This document shows, in pieces, positions 36,261 to 44,582 of a stretch of DNA of 64,000 nt (position 1 is the first letter of the stretch; the number at the start of each line of letters is the position of its first letter). Source of the DNA: JAGWAJ01 sp026707615 (GTDB taxonomy: Bacteria > Acidobacteriota > Vicinamibacteria > Vicinamibacterales > UBA8438). Both the position numbers and the translations under genes were made by a program. The notes under the pieces are model-generated. The model saw only the letters and a program-made list of their open reading frames with translations, was not told the DNA's origin and did not search any database. The DNA is taken from contig CBDBMW010000013.1 in the NCBI GenBank assembly GCA_965207595.1, positions 1,984,001-2,048,000 of the forward strand. Direction: 5' to 3'.

Positions 36261-37763
36261 ATGCGGCCCACCTCGTTGGGGGAGCTCCGCCGCGCCGTGG
36301 ACGCGGGCGAGGTACGACGTCGCGGCGTCCGGGACGAGTTGCGCGACAATCTGATGGACCGGCTGCGGGAGGGGGCGGCCCTGTTTCCGGGAATCGTCGG
36401 CTACGACGACTCGGTCGTGCCCCAGATCGTCAACGCCATCCTCTCGCGGCACAGCTTCATCATTCTGGGACTGCGCGGCCAGGCGAAGACCCGGCTTCTC
36501 CGCGGGTTGACCGACCTGCTCGACGAGGCCCTGCCGGTGGTGGACGGGTGCGAGATCAACGACGATCCGCTGGCCCCGCTGTGCGCCGCCTGCCGGGCGC
36601 GGGTGCGGGACGAGGGGGACGACCTGCCGCTCGCCTGGCTGCCGCGCTCCGCGCGCTACGTCGAGAAGCTCGCGACCCCGGACGTGACGATCGCCGACGT
36701 CATCGGCGACATCGATCCGATACGGGCGGCCCGCGGCGGGCTCCACCTCACCGACGAGCGCGCCATCCACTACGGCCTCCTGCCGCGCGCGAACCGGTGC
36801 ATCTTCGCGGTGAACGAGCTCCCCGACCTGGCCGGCAAGATCCAGGTCGGCCTCTTCAACATCCTGCAGGAAGGCGACGTCCAGATTAAGGGCTTCCCCG
36901 TCCGGCTGCCCCTCGACGTCCTGCTGGCGTTCACCGCCAACCCCGAGGACTACACCGCCCGGGGCAAGATCATCACGCCTCTCAAGGACCGCATCGGATC
37001 GGAGATCCGGACCCACTACCCGCGCGCCCGGCGCGACGCGATGGCCATCACGGCGCAGGAGGCGTGGCTGGAACGAACGGTCGACGGCGCCGGCCGGGTC
37101 GAGATTCCGGGCTACGTGCGGGAGGTGGTCGAGGAGGTCGCCTTCCAGGCACGTGCCGACAAGAAGATCGATCCGCGCTCGGGGGTCAGCCAGCGACTGC
37201 CGATCACGTGTCTCGAGAACGTCGTCTCCAACGCCGAGCGGCGGGCGCTCACGGCCGGAGAGTCGCCCGTCGCCCGCGTCACCGACGTCTACGCCGCCCT
37301 GCCCGCGATCACCGGCAAGTTCGAGCTCGAGTACGAGGGCGAGCTGCGGGGCGCGGACACGGTGGCGCACTCGCTGATCGGCGCGGCCGTGGCCAACGTG
37401 TTCGGCGGCTGGTTCGAGGGCGTGGACACCCGCACCGTCGTCGAGTGGTTCGACCTCGGCGGGACGCTGCAGGCGAGCGACACCGCCTCCTCGAACGCGC
37501 TCCTCGCCGCGGTGGCCGAGATCCAGGGGCTCCGGGAGCTGGCCGCCCACGCCGGCGCGGGGGCGAAGGCGGAGCGGCCGCTCGTCGCCGCCGCCGTCGA
37601 CTTCGTGCTCGAGGGGCTCTGCGCGCAGCGGAAGATCAGCCGCTCCGAGGACTGGAGCTACCAGGCCACGGAGAAGCCCCGCGCAAGGGCCCGTCCCGGC
37701 CCCCCGTACGTCGATCCGGAGCTGCAGAGGCCGGGCCGCGGCGGGAAGAAGCAGTACAACTGA
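36261..37763 (+). CDS. AAA+ ATPase, magnesium-chelatase ChlI/MoxR-like
   Basis: 500 residues from ATG 36261. The P-loop is GLRGQAKTR, a variant that I associate with this ChlI-related family. Walker B and sensor regions are CIFAVNELPDL and LLAFTANPEDY, with an arginine region KDRIGSEIRTHYPRA. A cysteine pair (PLCAACRAR) sits in an insertion after the P-loop. Such ATPases act with a VWA-domain partner, here the next gene 51 bases downstream, to remodel or insert metal into target proteins. No chlorophyll or cobalamin genes accompany it, so chelatase activity is not implied. Confidence 0.83.
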   Translation: MRPTSLGELRRAVDAGEVRRRGVRDELRDNLMDRLREGAALFPGIVGYDDSVVPQIVNAILSRHSFIILGLRGQAKTRLLRGLTDLLDEALPVVDGCEINDDPLAPLCAACRARVRDEGDDLPLAWLPRSARYVEKLATPDVTIADVIGDIDPIRAARGGLHLTDERAIHYGLLPRANRCIFAVNELPDLAGKIQVGLFNILQEGDVQIKGFPVRLPLDVLLAFTANPEDYTARGKIITPLKDRIGSEIRTHYPRARRDAMAITAQEAWLERTVDGAGRVEIPGYVREVVEEVAFQARADKKIDPRSGVSQRLPITCLENVVSNAERRALTAGESPVARVTDVYAALPAITGKFELEYEGELRGADTVAHSLIGAAVANVFGGWFEGVDTRTVVEWFDLGGTLQASDTASSNALLAAVAEIQGLRELAAHAGAGAKAERPLVAAAVDFVLEGLCAQRKISRSEDWSYQATEKPRARARPGPPYVDPELQRPGRGGKKQYN

Positions 37764-37814
37764 CGGGGGGACGGTCCGGTCGGCGCGGGCCGGTCCGCAG
37801 GTCCGCAGACCCTG

Positions 37815-39083
37815 ATGCGCTACCGCTACACACGCTACACCGGCGGGCTGCTCGCCGGGATCGACCTGGAGGAGCTGGTCTCGAAGCTGTCCACGCTGCT
37901 GCTCGCGAGCGGCTTCGGCTCGCCCCGCGGCCAGCCGCAGGAGCCGGAGGGCGGTGATGGCGACCAGCCCCTGCAGGCGCTCCACGATGCCATCCTGGAT
38001 GCGTTGCTGAACGGGGGCGTGCTGCCTCCGGACGCGGCCGAGGCCCTGCTCGGCGATCCCGCCGACGCGGACTACGGCGAAGGCCCGTCGGAGCTCGAGG
38101 AGCTGGTCCGCCAGATCGTCGAGCGGCTCGTCCAGGAGGGCTACGTCACGCTGCGCGAGGGCGAGCCGGGTGCCGGCGCGGGGCCGGGCACGGGGCCCGA
38201 CGCCCCGCCCGCGCAGTTCTCCGTCACCGACAAGAGCCTCGACTTCCTCGGCTACCGCGCGCTCCGCGACCTGCTGGGGTCGACCGGCCGGAGCAGCGTC
38301 GGGCGTCATGACACCCGGGAGCAGGCGACGGGGGTCGAGGCGGGCGGCGCCTCGAAACCGTACGAGTTCGGCGACACGATCAATCTCGACGCCGGCGCAA
38401 CCATCCTGAACGCGGTCCGTCGGGCCGGGTCCCCGTCCGACGCATCCGGCATCGACGTGCGCTACGAGGACCTGATGGTGGCGCAGGGGGAGTACCAGAG
38501 CTCCTGCGCCACCGTGCTGATGCTCGACTGCAGCCACAGCATGATCCTCTACGGCGAGGATCGCTTCACCCCGGCCAAGCAGGTGGCGCTGGCCCTGGCG
38601 AGCCTCATCCGGCGCCAGTTCCCCGGCGACGCGCTGAACGTCGTGCTCTTTCACGATTCGGCCGAGGAGATCCCGCTCAAGCAGCTCGCCCGCGTGCGCG
38701 TCGGCCCGTACTACACGAACACCCGGGCCGGCCTGCGCCTCGCCCGGCGCGTCCTCGAGCGCCAGCGCAAGGACATGCGCCAGATCATCATGATCACGGA
38801 CGGCAAGCCCTCGGCGCTGACCCAGCCGGACGGGCGCATCTACCGCAACGCGTTCGGGCTCGACCCGACGATCATCGCCGAGACGTTCGCGGAGGTCGCC
38901 CAGTGCCGCAAGGCCGGCATCATGATCAACACGTTCATGCTCGCGCGCAGCTACGACCTGGTGGCGTTCGTGCGCCGCGTCGCCGCCATCTGCCGCGGCA
39001 AGGCCTACTTCACCACGCCCTATTCGCTCGGCCGCTACGTCCTTCAGGACTACATGGACAAGAAGACGAAGACGGTCCACTGA
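37815..39083 (+). CDS. VWA-domain protein, partner of the AAA+ ATPase
   Basis: 422 residues from ATG 37815. The first 150 residues are helical and acidic. A Gly/Ala/Pro-rich linker (about 118-135) leads to a middle region. The C-terminal von Willebrand A domain has a MIDAS motif LDCSHSM (D-x-S-x-S) at about 236-242, a conserved Thr in YTNTRAG and ITDGKPS for the second Asp. The layout matches cytosolic VWA adaptors working with MoxR/ChlI ATPases. It is the middle gene of three. Confidence 0.83.
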   Translation: MRYRYTRYTGGLLAGIDLEELVSKLSTLLLASGFGSPRGQPQEPEGGDGDQPLQALHDAILDALLNGGVLPPDAAEALLGDPADADYGEGPSELEELVRQIVERLVQEGYVTLREGEPGAGAGPGTGPDAPPAQFSVTDKSLDFLGYRALRDLLGSTGRSSVGRHDTREQATGVEAGGASKPYEFGDTINLDAGATILNAVRRAGSPSDASGIDVRYEDLMVAQGEYQSSCATVLMLDCSHSMILYGEDRFTPAKQVALALASLIRRQFPGDALNVVLFHDSAEEIPLKQLARVRVGPYYTNTRAGLRLARRVLERQRKDMRQIIMITDGKPSALTQPDGRIYRNAFGLDPTIIAETFAEVAQCRKAGIMINTFMLARSYDLVAFVRRVAAICRGKAYFTTPYSLGRYVLQDYMDKKTKTVH

Positions 39084-39084
39084 C

Positions 39085-39726
39085 GTGCCGGCCACCGCTG
39101 CGCTTCCGCGGGACATCCCGATCTTCCCGCTCCCGAACGTCGTCCTCTTCCCCGACGTCTTCCTGCCGCTGCACATCTTCGAGCCGCGCTATCGCAACAT
39201 GGTGCGCGACGCGCTCGCCGGGGATCGCATCATAGGGATGGTGCTGCTCCGCGACGGCCGGTCGAACGAGGCGACTCCACTGGTCTACCAGATCGGCTGC
39301 GCCGGGGCCATCACCCACGCCGCGCGCCTGCCGGACGGTCGCTACAACATCGTCCTGCGGGGTGTCGAGAAGTTCCGCGTGCGCGGGGAGACGCCGCGCA
39401 ACTCCTACCGTCTGGCCTCGGTCGACGCCCTGCCGGAGCGCACGGACCCCGACGAGCGGGCGCGCCTCCGCTCCGGCCGGCGGCGGATGGAGGCGTTGCT
39501 GGATCGGCGGCTGCGCGAGGTCGGCTCGGAGTCCGGCGTGCCGCGGGAGATGTCCGACGAGCACCTGGTCAACGCGCTCGCGCAGTACCTCGAGTTCGAG
39601 CCCGTGGAGAAGCAACTGCTGCTCGAGCGCGACGGGGTCGCCGCGCGTTGCGAGTCGCTGATCGAACTGTTGGAGATGCGTCGCGCGGCCGCCGGGAGCC
39701 CGCACCCGCGACCGCGCGTGCAGTGA
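39085..39726 (+). CDS. Lon N-terminal (substrate-binding) domain protein
   Basis: 213 residues from GTG 39085, one base after the VWA stop. IPIFPLPNVVLFPDVFLPLHIFEPRYR at the N-terminus and GRYNIVLRGVEKFRV are hallmarks of the PUA-like LON domain. There is no ATPase or protease domain, so it is a stand-alone substrate-recognition-type protein. It completes a unit with the AAA+ and VWA genes, suggesting a protein-remodelling or quality-control role. Confidence 0.87.
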   Translation: MPATAALPRDIPIFPLPNVVLFPDVFLPLHIFEPRYRNMVRDALAGDRIIGMVLLRDGRSNEATPLVYQIGCAGAITHAARLPDGRYNIVLRGVEKFRVRGETPRNSYRLASVDALPERTDPDERARLRSGRRRMEALLDRRLREVGSESGVPREMSDEHLVNALAQYLEFEPVEKQLLLERDGVAARCESLIELLEMRRAAAGSPHPRPRVQ

Positions 39727-39767
39727 CGGCGCTCCGGGGCCCCGCGGCGCGGCGCCCGCGCGCGGCC

Positions 39768-40763
39768 TCAGCCGGTCGCCCGGGCACGGCCCAACCGGCG
39801 GACGATGTGGTCGACCACGACCTGCCCGTGGAAGCGTCCGTTCTCGATGAACACCTCGCCCCGGTTGGCTCCGGCGACGACCGCGCCGGCCAGGTACAGC
39901 CCGGGGACGTTCGTCTCGAACGACTCCGGGTCGTGGCACGGCACGTTGTTGGCGGCCACCGCGATGCCGGCGCCGCGCAGGAAGTCGAGGTCCGCGAGGT
40001 AGCCGGTCAGCAGGAAGACGCCCTCCGCAGGCAACGTATCGCGGACGCCGTCGCGCTCGACCAGGACCTCCCGCGGCCGGATCTCGACGATGCGCGTCTC
40101 GAACCGCGCCGCGATCGAGCCCTCCTTGATCCGGTTCTCGATGTCCGGCCGCACCCAGTACTTGATCGAGGACCCGAGCTCGGCCCGCCGGTGGACGAGC
40201 GTGACCTCCGCCCCGCTCCGGTACAGGTCGAGGGCCGCCTCGGCGGCGGAGTTCTTGCCGCCCACCACCACGACGCGGCGCCGGTAGAACTCGTGCGGCT
40301 CCGTGTAGTAGTGCGACACGTGCGGCAGGTCCTCTCCAGGCACCCCGAGCCGGTTGGGATGGTCGTAGCAGCCGTTGGCGACGACCACGGTGCGCGCCCG
40401 CCACGTCCGCTCTCCGTTGGCGTCGTCCGTCGTGCGGACGGTGAACCCGCCGCCCGCTCCGTCCGGGGCCACGGCGGTCACGCGGCAGCCGAACGCCACG
40501 TCGAGCCCGAAGGCGTCCACCACCCGGCGGTAGTAGCGCAGGGTCTCGTCGCGCGTCGGCTTGCCGTGCGGAGTCACGAACGGCAGCCCTCCGATCTCCA
40601 GCAGGTCGGGCGTCGTGAAGAAGACCATCTGGCTCGGAAAATGGAACAGCGCGTTGACGAGCACTCCCTTCTCGAAGATGCGGAAGTCGAGCCCCGCCCG
40701 CTGGGCGGCGATGGCGGTGGCGAGCCCAGCCGGGCCGGCCCCGACGATGACGAGATCATGCAC
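39768..40763 (-). CDS. ypdA: YpdA-family FAD/NAD(P) disulfide reductase (putative bacillithiol disulfide reductase)
   Basis: 331 residues from GTG 40763. The FAD-binding GAGPAGLATAIAA, the diagnostic ALFHFPSQMVFFTTPDLLEIGGLPF block, NADPH-binding VVGGKNSAAEAALDL and the C-terminal GLYLAGAVVAGANRGEVFIENGR match YpdA. YpdA lacks the CxxC of thioredoxin reductases and regenerates bacillithiol from its disulfide in Firmicutes. Bacillithiol use here is inferred. It is last in the hbd-folE-exported protein-ypdA run. Confidence 0.87.
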   Translation of the reverse strand: MHDLVIVGAGPAGLATAIAAQRAGLDFRIFEKGVLVNALFHFPSQMVFFTTPDLLEIGGLPFVTPHGKPTRDETLRYYRRVVDAFGLDVAFGCRVTAVAPDGAGGGFTVRTTDDANGERTWRARTVVVANGCYDHPNRLGVPGEDLPHVSHYYTEPHEFYRRRVVVVGGKNSAAEAALDLYRSGAEVTLVHRRAELGSSIKYWVRPDIENRIKEGSIAARFETRIVEIRPREVLVERDGVRDTLPAEGVFLLTGYLADLDFLRGAGIAVAANNVPCHDPESFETNVPGLYLAGAVVAGANRGEVFIENGRFHGQVVVDHIVRRLGRARATG

Positions 40764-40786
40764 GCTCGGATTCCTGTCGTCTGCGT

Positions 40787-41395
40787 TCAGGGAGCCCGGT
40801 ACTCGACCTCGACGTCGCTGATGACCGCGACCGGCCGGCCGGGCGTCCGGAAGGTCTCGCGGCCGTCGAGGCGGACCACCTCGAGGCTCTGCCCGACGAT
40901 GGAGACGGTGTCCACTTCCTCGGGCACGCTCACGAAGACGCGCTCCCGGCCGGTCGGGGCGACGGCCTTGACGCCCTCCGGGCCGGCCCCGCCGGTGACG
41001 CGGTCGACCAGGTCGCCGGCCGACCGGAACTCGCTGAGGATGAAGCGCCGCCCGAGCACGCGCCCGTCGAGCGCCGCCACCGCGATCTCCGCGGTGTACT
41101 CCGTGTACGCTCGGCCGGCTCGCGTCTCGCTCTCCGAATAGGTGTGGCGGTTGTGCAGGGTGAACGACACGGTCGCCTCTCCGCGGCGCCGCGGAACGAC
41201 GACCAGGATGCCCCGCCCGGCCTCGTTCTGGATCGGCACGTCGCAGAAGACGACGTCGGTGGCGACCCCGATGCCGAGCACGGCCGGGCAGCGGACCTCC
41301 GCCGCCTCGACGCGGGACTCCTGCGCCCGGGCGGGAGCCGCGGTCGTCAGCAGGGCCGTCACCGCCGCCGCGATGGGGAGCCCAACGGGCATCAT
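40787..41395 (-). CDS. Exported protein of unknown function
   Basis: 202 residues from ATG 41395, overlapping the folE stop as ATGA. A signal peptide (LPIAAAVTALLTTAAPARAQ) is followed by a beta-rich domain with two cysteines (RCPAVLG and FCDVPIQ) that could form a disulfide. I do not recognise the family. It is coupled to folE and sits 23 bases before ypdA. Confidence 0.72.
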   Translation of the reverse strand: MMPVGLPIAAAVTALLTTAAPARAQESRVEAAEVRCPAVLGIGVATDVVFCDVPIQNEAGRGILVVVPRRRGEATVSFTLHNRHTYSESETRAGRAYTEYTAEIAVAALDGRVLGRRFILSEFRSAGDLVDRVTGGAGPEGVKAVAPTGRERVFVSVPEEVDTVSIVGQSLEVVRLDGRETFRTPGRPVAVISDVEVEYRAP

Positions 41396-42036
41396 CGATC
41401 CCCGGCCGCGGCCAGGCAGCCCCCCACGGCCGCGTCGAGCGGCTCCGCCGCGGCCGCCCGCTCGCCCCGACGGTTCAGCAGGTTGAGGAACTCCATGCGG
41501 GTGCGGCCGTCCTCCCGGAACGAGCCGAGCATGGCGCTCGTCATCGCGAACGAGTTCTGCTTCTCGACTCCGCGCATGACCATGCACAGGTGGGTCGCCT
41601 CGAGCACGACTCCGACGCCCAGCGGGTCCAGCTTCTCGTGGATGACCTCGGCGATCTGGTTCGTGAGCCGCTCCTGCACCTGGAGCCGGCGGCTGAAGAC
41701 GTCCACGATGCGCGGGATCTTGCTGAGCCCCACGACCTTGTCGCGCGGGACGTAGGCGACGTGGCACTTGCCGAAGAACGGCAGCAGGTGATGCTCGCAG
41801 AGGCTGTAGAAATCGATGTTGCGCACGAAGACCATCTCCGTGCAGTTCACGGAGAACCGGGCGTTGTTGAGCACGTCGTCGATGTCGCGCCCGTAACCGC
41901 TCGTCAGGAAGCGCAGCGAGCGGGCTACGCGCTCGGGGGTCCGGGCCAGTCCCTCCCGGGCCGGATCCTCGCCGATCTCCGACAGCAGGACCTCCACCGC
42001 TCCGCGGATGCGCGCGTCGCCTGTCGTCTCGGACAT
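41392..42036 (-). CDS. folE: GTP cyclohydrolase I
   Basis: 214 residues from ATG 42036, sharing one base with the upstream stop (TGATG). Zinc and active-site residues are visible: SLCEHHLLPFFGK (Cys and His ligands), KIPRIVDVFSRRLQVQERLT and the second Cys in THLCMVMRGVEK. It opens GTP to dihydroneopterin triphosphate for folate synthesis. A 30-residue Ala/Arg-rich C-terminal tail extends beyond the usual end. Confidence 0.96.
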   Translation of the reverse strand: MSETTGDARIRGAVEVLLSEIGEDPAREGLARTPERVARSLRFLTSGYGRDIDDVLNNARFSVNCTEMVFVRNIDFYSLCEHHLLPFFGKCHVAYVPRDKVVGLSKIPRIVDVFSRRLQVQERLTNQIAEVIHEKLDPLGVGVVLEATHLCMVMRGVEKQNSFAMTSAMLGSFREDGRTRMEFLNLLNRRGERAAAAEPLDAAVGGCLAAAGDR

Positions 42037-42896
42037 CAGTACGCGTAGAAGCCCCGCCCGCTCTTGCGGCCCAGCCGGCCCGCCAGCACCATGCGCTTGA
42101 GCAGCGGCGGCGGAGCGTACTTCGGGTCCCGGAACTCGTCGTACATGATGTTCGCGATGGAGTACGCCGTGTCGAGCCCGACGAAGTCCAGGAGCGTGAA
42201 CGGGCCCATCGGGTAGCCGCATCCGAGGGTCATCGTCTTGTCGATGTCCTCGATGGTGCCGGCGCCCGACTCGTGGGCCCGCACTGCGTCGAGGAGATAG
42301 GGGATCAGGAGGCGGTTGGCGATGAACCCGGGTCGGTCCGGGGCCGTCACCGGCTCCTTCCCCAGGGCCCGGCCGAACGCAAGCGCGCGTTCGAAGGTCG
42401 AGTCGCTGGTCGCGAGGCCGCGGATGACCTCGACCAGCTTCATGACGGGCACGGGGCTGAAGAAATGCAGGCCGACGAACCGGTCGGGCCTCTCGGTCGC
42501 CGCCGCCAGCTCGGTGATGCAGAGCGACGAGGTGTTCGATGCGAAGACGGTCCCGGGGGCGACGATCGCCTCGAGGGCGGAGAACGTCTCCCGCTTGGCC
42601 TCCGCCGCCTCGACGATGGCCTCGATGACGAGATCGCATCCGGCGAGCTCCTCGAGACGCGTCGTGCCGGAGAGATTGGCCTTCACGCGCGCGGCGTCCT
42701 CCGGGCTCGTCCGGCCGCGCTCGACGCCTGCGGCGAGGAAATCGTCGATCCGTCCGAGGCCCCGGGCGAGGAGCGCCTCGTCGACCTCGCGCACCCGCGT
42801 CGGGAACCCGGCGCCCGCGCACACCTGCGCGATGCCCGACCCCATCAGCCCGCAGCCGACCACCCCCACCGTCCGAAATCTGCCGTCTTCTTCCAT
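42036..42896 (-). CDS. 3-hydroxyacyl-CoA (3-hydroxybutyryl-CoA) dehydrogenase
   Basis: 286 residues from ATG 42896. NAD-binding VVGCGLMGSGIAQVCAGAG is followed by SNTSSLCITELA, the catalytic GLHFFSPVPVMKLVEVIRG and a C-terminal domain with YPMGPFTLLDFVGLD. The length equals stand-alone HbdA/PaaH enzymes, without a fused hydratase. It oxidises or forms 3-hydroxyacyl-CoA in fatty acid or butanoate metabolism. First gene of the folE run, with an extended -10 upstream. Confidence 0.92.
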   Translation of the reverse strand: MEEDGRFRTVGVVGCGLMGSGIAQVCAGAGFPTRVREVDEALLARGLGRIDDFLAAGVERGRTSPEDAARVKANLSGTTRLEELAGCDLVIEAIVEAAEAKRETFSALEAIVAPGTVFASNTSSLCITELAAATERPDRFVGLHFFSPVPVMKLVEVIRGLATSDSTFERALAFGRALGKEPVTAPDRPGFIANRLLIPYLLDAVRAHESGAGTIEDIDKTMTLGCGYPMGPFTLLDFVGLDTAYSIANIMYDEFRDPKYAPPPLLKRMVLAGRLGRKSGRGFYAY

Positions 42897-42928
42897 GGCG
42901 ACGCACCCGCGTCCCGGCCCAACAACCG

Positions 42929-42937
42929 ATCATAGCA
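42929..42937 (-). promoter_or_regulatory. Extended -10 promoter (TGCTATGAT) of the hydroxyacyl-CoA dehydrogenase-folE operon
   Basis: On the minus strand TGC-TATGAT (42937-42929) gives a perfect TGn extension, 32 bases before ATG 42896. Confidence 0.5.
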
Positions 42938-42940
42938 AAG

Positions 42941-43357
42941 TCATCCGGCGCGACCGCCGGCCGTCGCGCCGCGCCGCCGGTAGTCTCCCGCCGGCACGTG
43001 GGCGGCGGTGCCGAGCGGCCGGTTGTAGACGTACGCCCAGACCGGCAGCGTACGGCCGTCGTCGAGCCGCGCCGTCATGGGCTCGCGCCGGTACTCGCCC
43101 GCGCGTGGCTGGCTCGGGTCGAAGCGCTCGAGCGCGTCGGCGCGAGGGAGAAGACGCCCCGGGTCGACACAGAGGTAGACCTCGCCGCGCACGGTCCCCG
43201 GTCCCGCGACCAGGGCCGGATACGGGCCGAGGTCGAACAGGGCGCCGCGGACCGCCCCGCAGCCGGCGAACCGGATCCAGGGCTCGATGCCCGCCCGCTC
43301 GCGCAGGGCGAAGCCCCGCATCAGCGTGCCGTAGAAGAAGATGTGCCGCGGATCCAA
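42941..43357 (-). CDS. Gamma-glutamylcyclotransferase-like protein
   Basis: About 138 residues if started at TTG 43357, the only reasonable start between the upstream stop and the fold; no Shine-Dalgarno is visible, so the start is doubtful. The domain opens with HIFFYGTLMRG (the YGTL substrate-binding motif), followed by GALFDLGPYPALV and GEVYL, with an acidic residue in ALERFD that fits the catalytic Glu region, and YVYNRPLG. The family cyclises gamma-glutamyl amines. It lies 41 bases after an exported-protein gene. Confidence 0.75.
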   Translation of the reverse strand: MDPRHIFFYGTLMRGFALRERAGIEPWIRFAGCGAVRGALFDLGPYPALVAGPGTVRGEVYLCVDPGRLLPRADALERFDPSQPRAGEYRREPMTARLDDGRTLPVWAYVYNRPLGTAAHVPAGDYRRRGATAGGRAG

Positions 43358-43398
43358 GAGACGTCGCGCGCCGCGGGGGGACGAGGGAGCCCGAGTCC

Positions 43399-44484
43399 CT
43401 AACGATCCTGGCGATCCTGGCGATCCTGGCGGCGAGGCGGCGCGTCGTTCCCGCCGGGGTCGCCTGCCGCCGGGCCCGCTGGAGGCGGAGGGAGCTCCGG
43501 GTCGATGGAGCCGGCGGCGCCCGCACCCTCGAGGGCACGATCCCACAGCCATTCCAGCGTGGTGGACGGCAACGTCATCGAGAGATGCACGACCTGCTCG
43601 CCGGGCGTGGCGCGCAACTGCATGGAATCGAGGATGCCGGCAACCTCCGGTTGCGCTCCGGCCTGCATGCGGGCCAGGGCGATGAAGCCCTGCAGGATGT
43701 CGCGCAGGTTCTGACTGGCCGCCTCGTCCGGCGTCTCCGCCGCGAGGGCCAGCCGGATTCCGCCGTTCACCCGGCCGGCGACCGTGAACGCGCTCACGCG
43801 CAACGCCCGGGGGTCGAGGCCCTGCGGCATCCAGGCCGTGGCGCCGGGGCGGTCGAGAGCGCCGATGGCCCATGCGTCGCTGCCCGGGTCGACCCTCGCG
43901 AGCAGCGTCATCAGGCGCGTGTTCGCGGTGAGGTTGTCTCCCCCGTCGACGAGATCGAGCGCGTCGTGCACGAGCGCCTCGGACCCGACCGCGAGCACGT
44001 CCGGCTCCACGAAGGCCAGCGCCAGGCGGCTGTCGCCCACGGTCGTGGCAATGAGCGCGTGATCGCGGTACTCGGAAACCGCTCCCCCATGCTCGATGGC
44101 CAGGGATTCGAGGCGCTCCCGATCGAAGCGCCCGCTCAGCATGAGCAGCAGGTTCGCGGCGTCGGAAGGCGCGGGGACCAGGGACACCACCACCTCGTCG
44201 ATGTCCGAGGCGACACGGATCCCGGTCCGCGATTCGAAGTCGGGCTCGTCGTCCACGGGCAACCGATCCCGCATCCGCGAGCTCAGATCCGAGGTCATCA
44301 CGGCCCGTACGTCGGCGAAGGCTACGACGTGCGCGTCCGCGGGTATGTAGCGGAAGTGCTCCGGTCGGCGCTCGGCCGCCGCGGCGGGGAGCCCGCCCTG
44401 CAGGTAGGCGGCCAGACCGCCTGCGAGCCCGGCGGCCAGGATGCCGCCCGCGCCGATGCACACGCAGCACGTCCGTGTGGTCAT
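43399..44484 (-). CDS. Exported or membrane-anchored protein of unknown function
   Basis: 361 residues from ATG 44484 with GGGAGG upstream and a TATACT box further out. The N-terminus (CVCIGAGGILAAGLAGGLAAYL) is a signal or anchor segment. The rest is a soluble domain with patterns such as RYIPADAHVVAFADVRAVM and DEVVVSLVP, resembling DUF3352-like proteins, but I cannot assign it firmly. The C-terminal tail is Pro-rich and ends in three QDR repeats encoded by a nine-base tandem repeat. Confidence 0.7.
   Translation of the reverse strand: MTTRTCCVCIGAGGILAAGLAGGLAAYLQGGLPAAAAERRPEHFRYIPADAHVVAFADVRAVMTSDLSSRMRDRLPVDDEPDFESRTGIRVASDIDEVVVSLVPAPSDAANLLLMLSGRFDRERLESLAIEHGGAVSEYRDHALIATTVGDSRLALAFVEPDVLAVGSEALVHDALDLVDGGDNLTANTRLMTLLARVDPGSDAWAIGALDRPGATAWMPQGLDPRALRVSAFTVAGRVNGGIRLALAAETPDEAASQNLRDILQGFIALARMQAGAQPEVAGILDSMQLRATPGEQVVHLSMTLPSTTLEWLWDRALEGAGAAGSIDPELPPPPAGPAAGDPGGNDAPPRRQDRQDRQDR
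43404..43430 (+). repeat. Nine-base tandem repeat (GATCCTGGC x3)
   Basis: Three exact copies in a row at the 3' end of the exported-protein gene. On the coding strand they encode repeated QDR near the C-terminus. The copy number may vary between strains. Confidence 0.85.
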
Positions 44485-44503
44485 CACCTTCCTCCCACGC
44501 CAG

Positions 44504-44509
44504 AGTATA
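44504..44509 (-). promoter_or_regulatory. -10 box (TATACT) of the exported-protein gene
   Basis: TATACT on the minus strand, 19 bases before ATG 44484, with a Shine-Dalgarno between; a leadered transcript, unlike the leaderless set. Confidence 0.45.
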
Positions 44510-44531
44510 CGTCCGGTCGCACCCGCCGGTT

Positions 44532-44562
44532 CCGGCCGGCGCCGGCAGTCGCCGCCGGCCGG
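44532..44562 (-). terminator. Strong GC hairpin after the ABC operon
   Basis: CCGGCCGGC (44532-44540) pairs perfectly with GCCGGCCGG (44554-44562) around a 13-base loop, 20 bases after the stop of the last ABC gene. There is no T-run, but the position fits a transcript end. Confidence 0.45.
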
Positions 44563-44582
44563 CCGGGGGAATCCCGCGTCGC

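Noticed and set aside
36261..39083. Magnesium or cobalt chelatase
   Set aside because: No chlH/cobN-type large subunit or tetrapyrrole genes nearby; the AAA/VWA pair alone does not imply chelatase activity.
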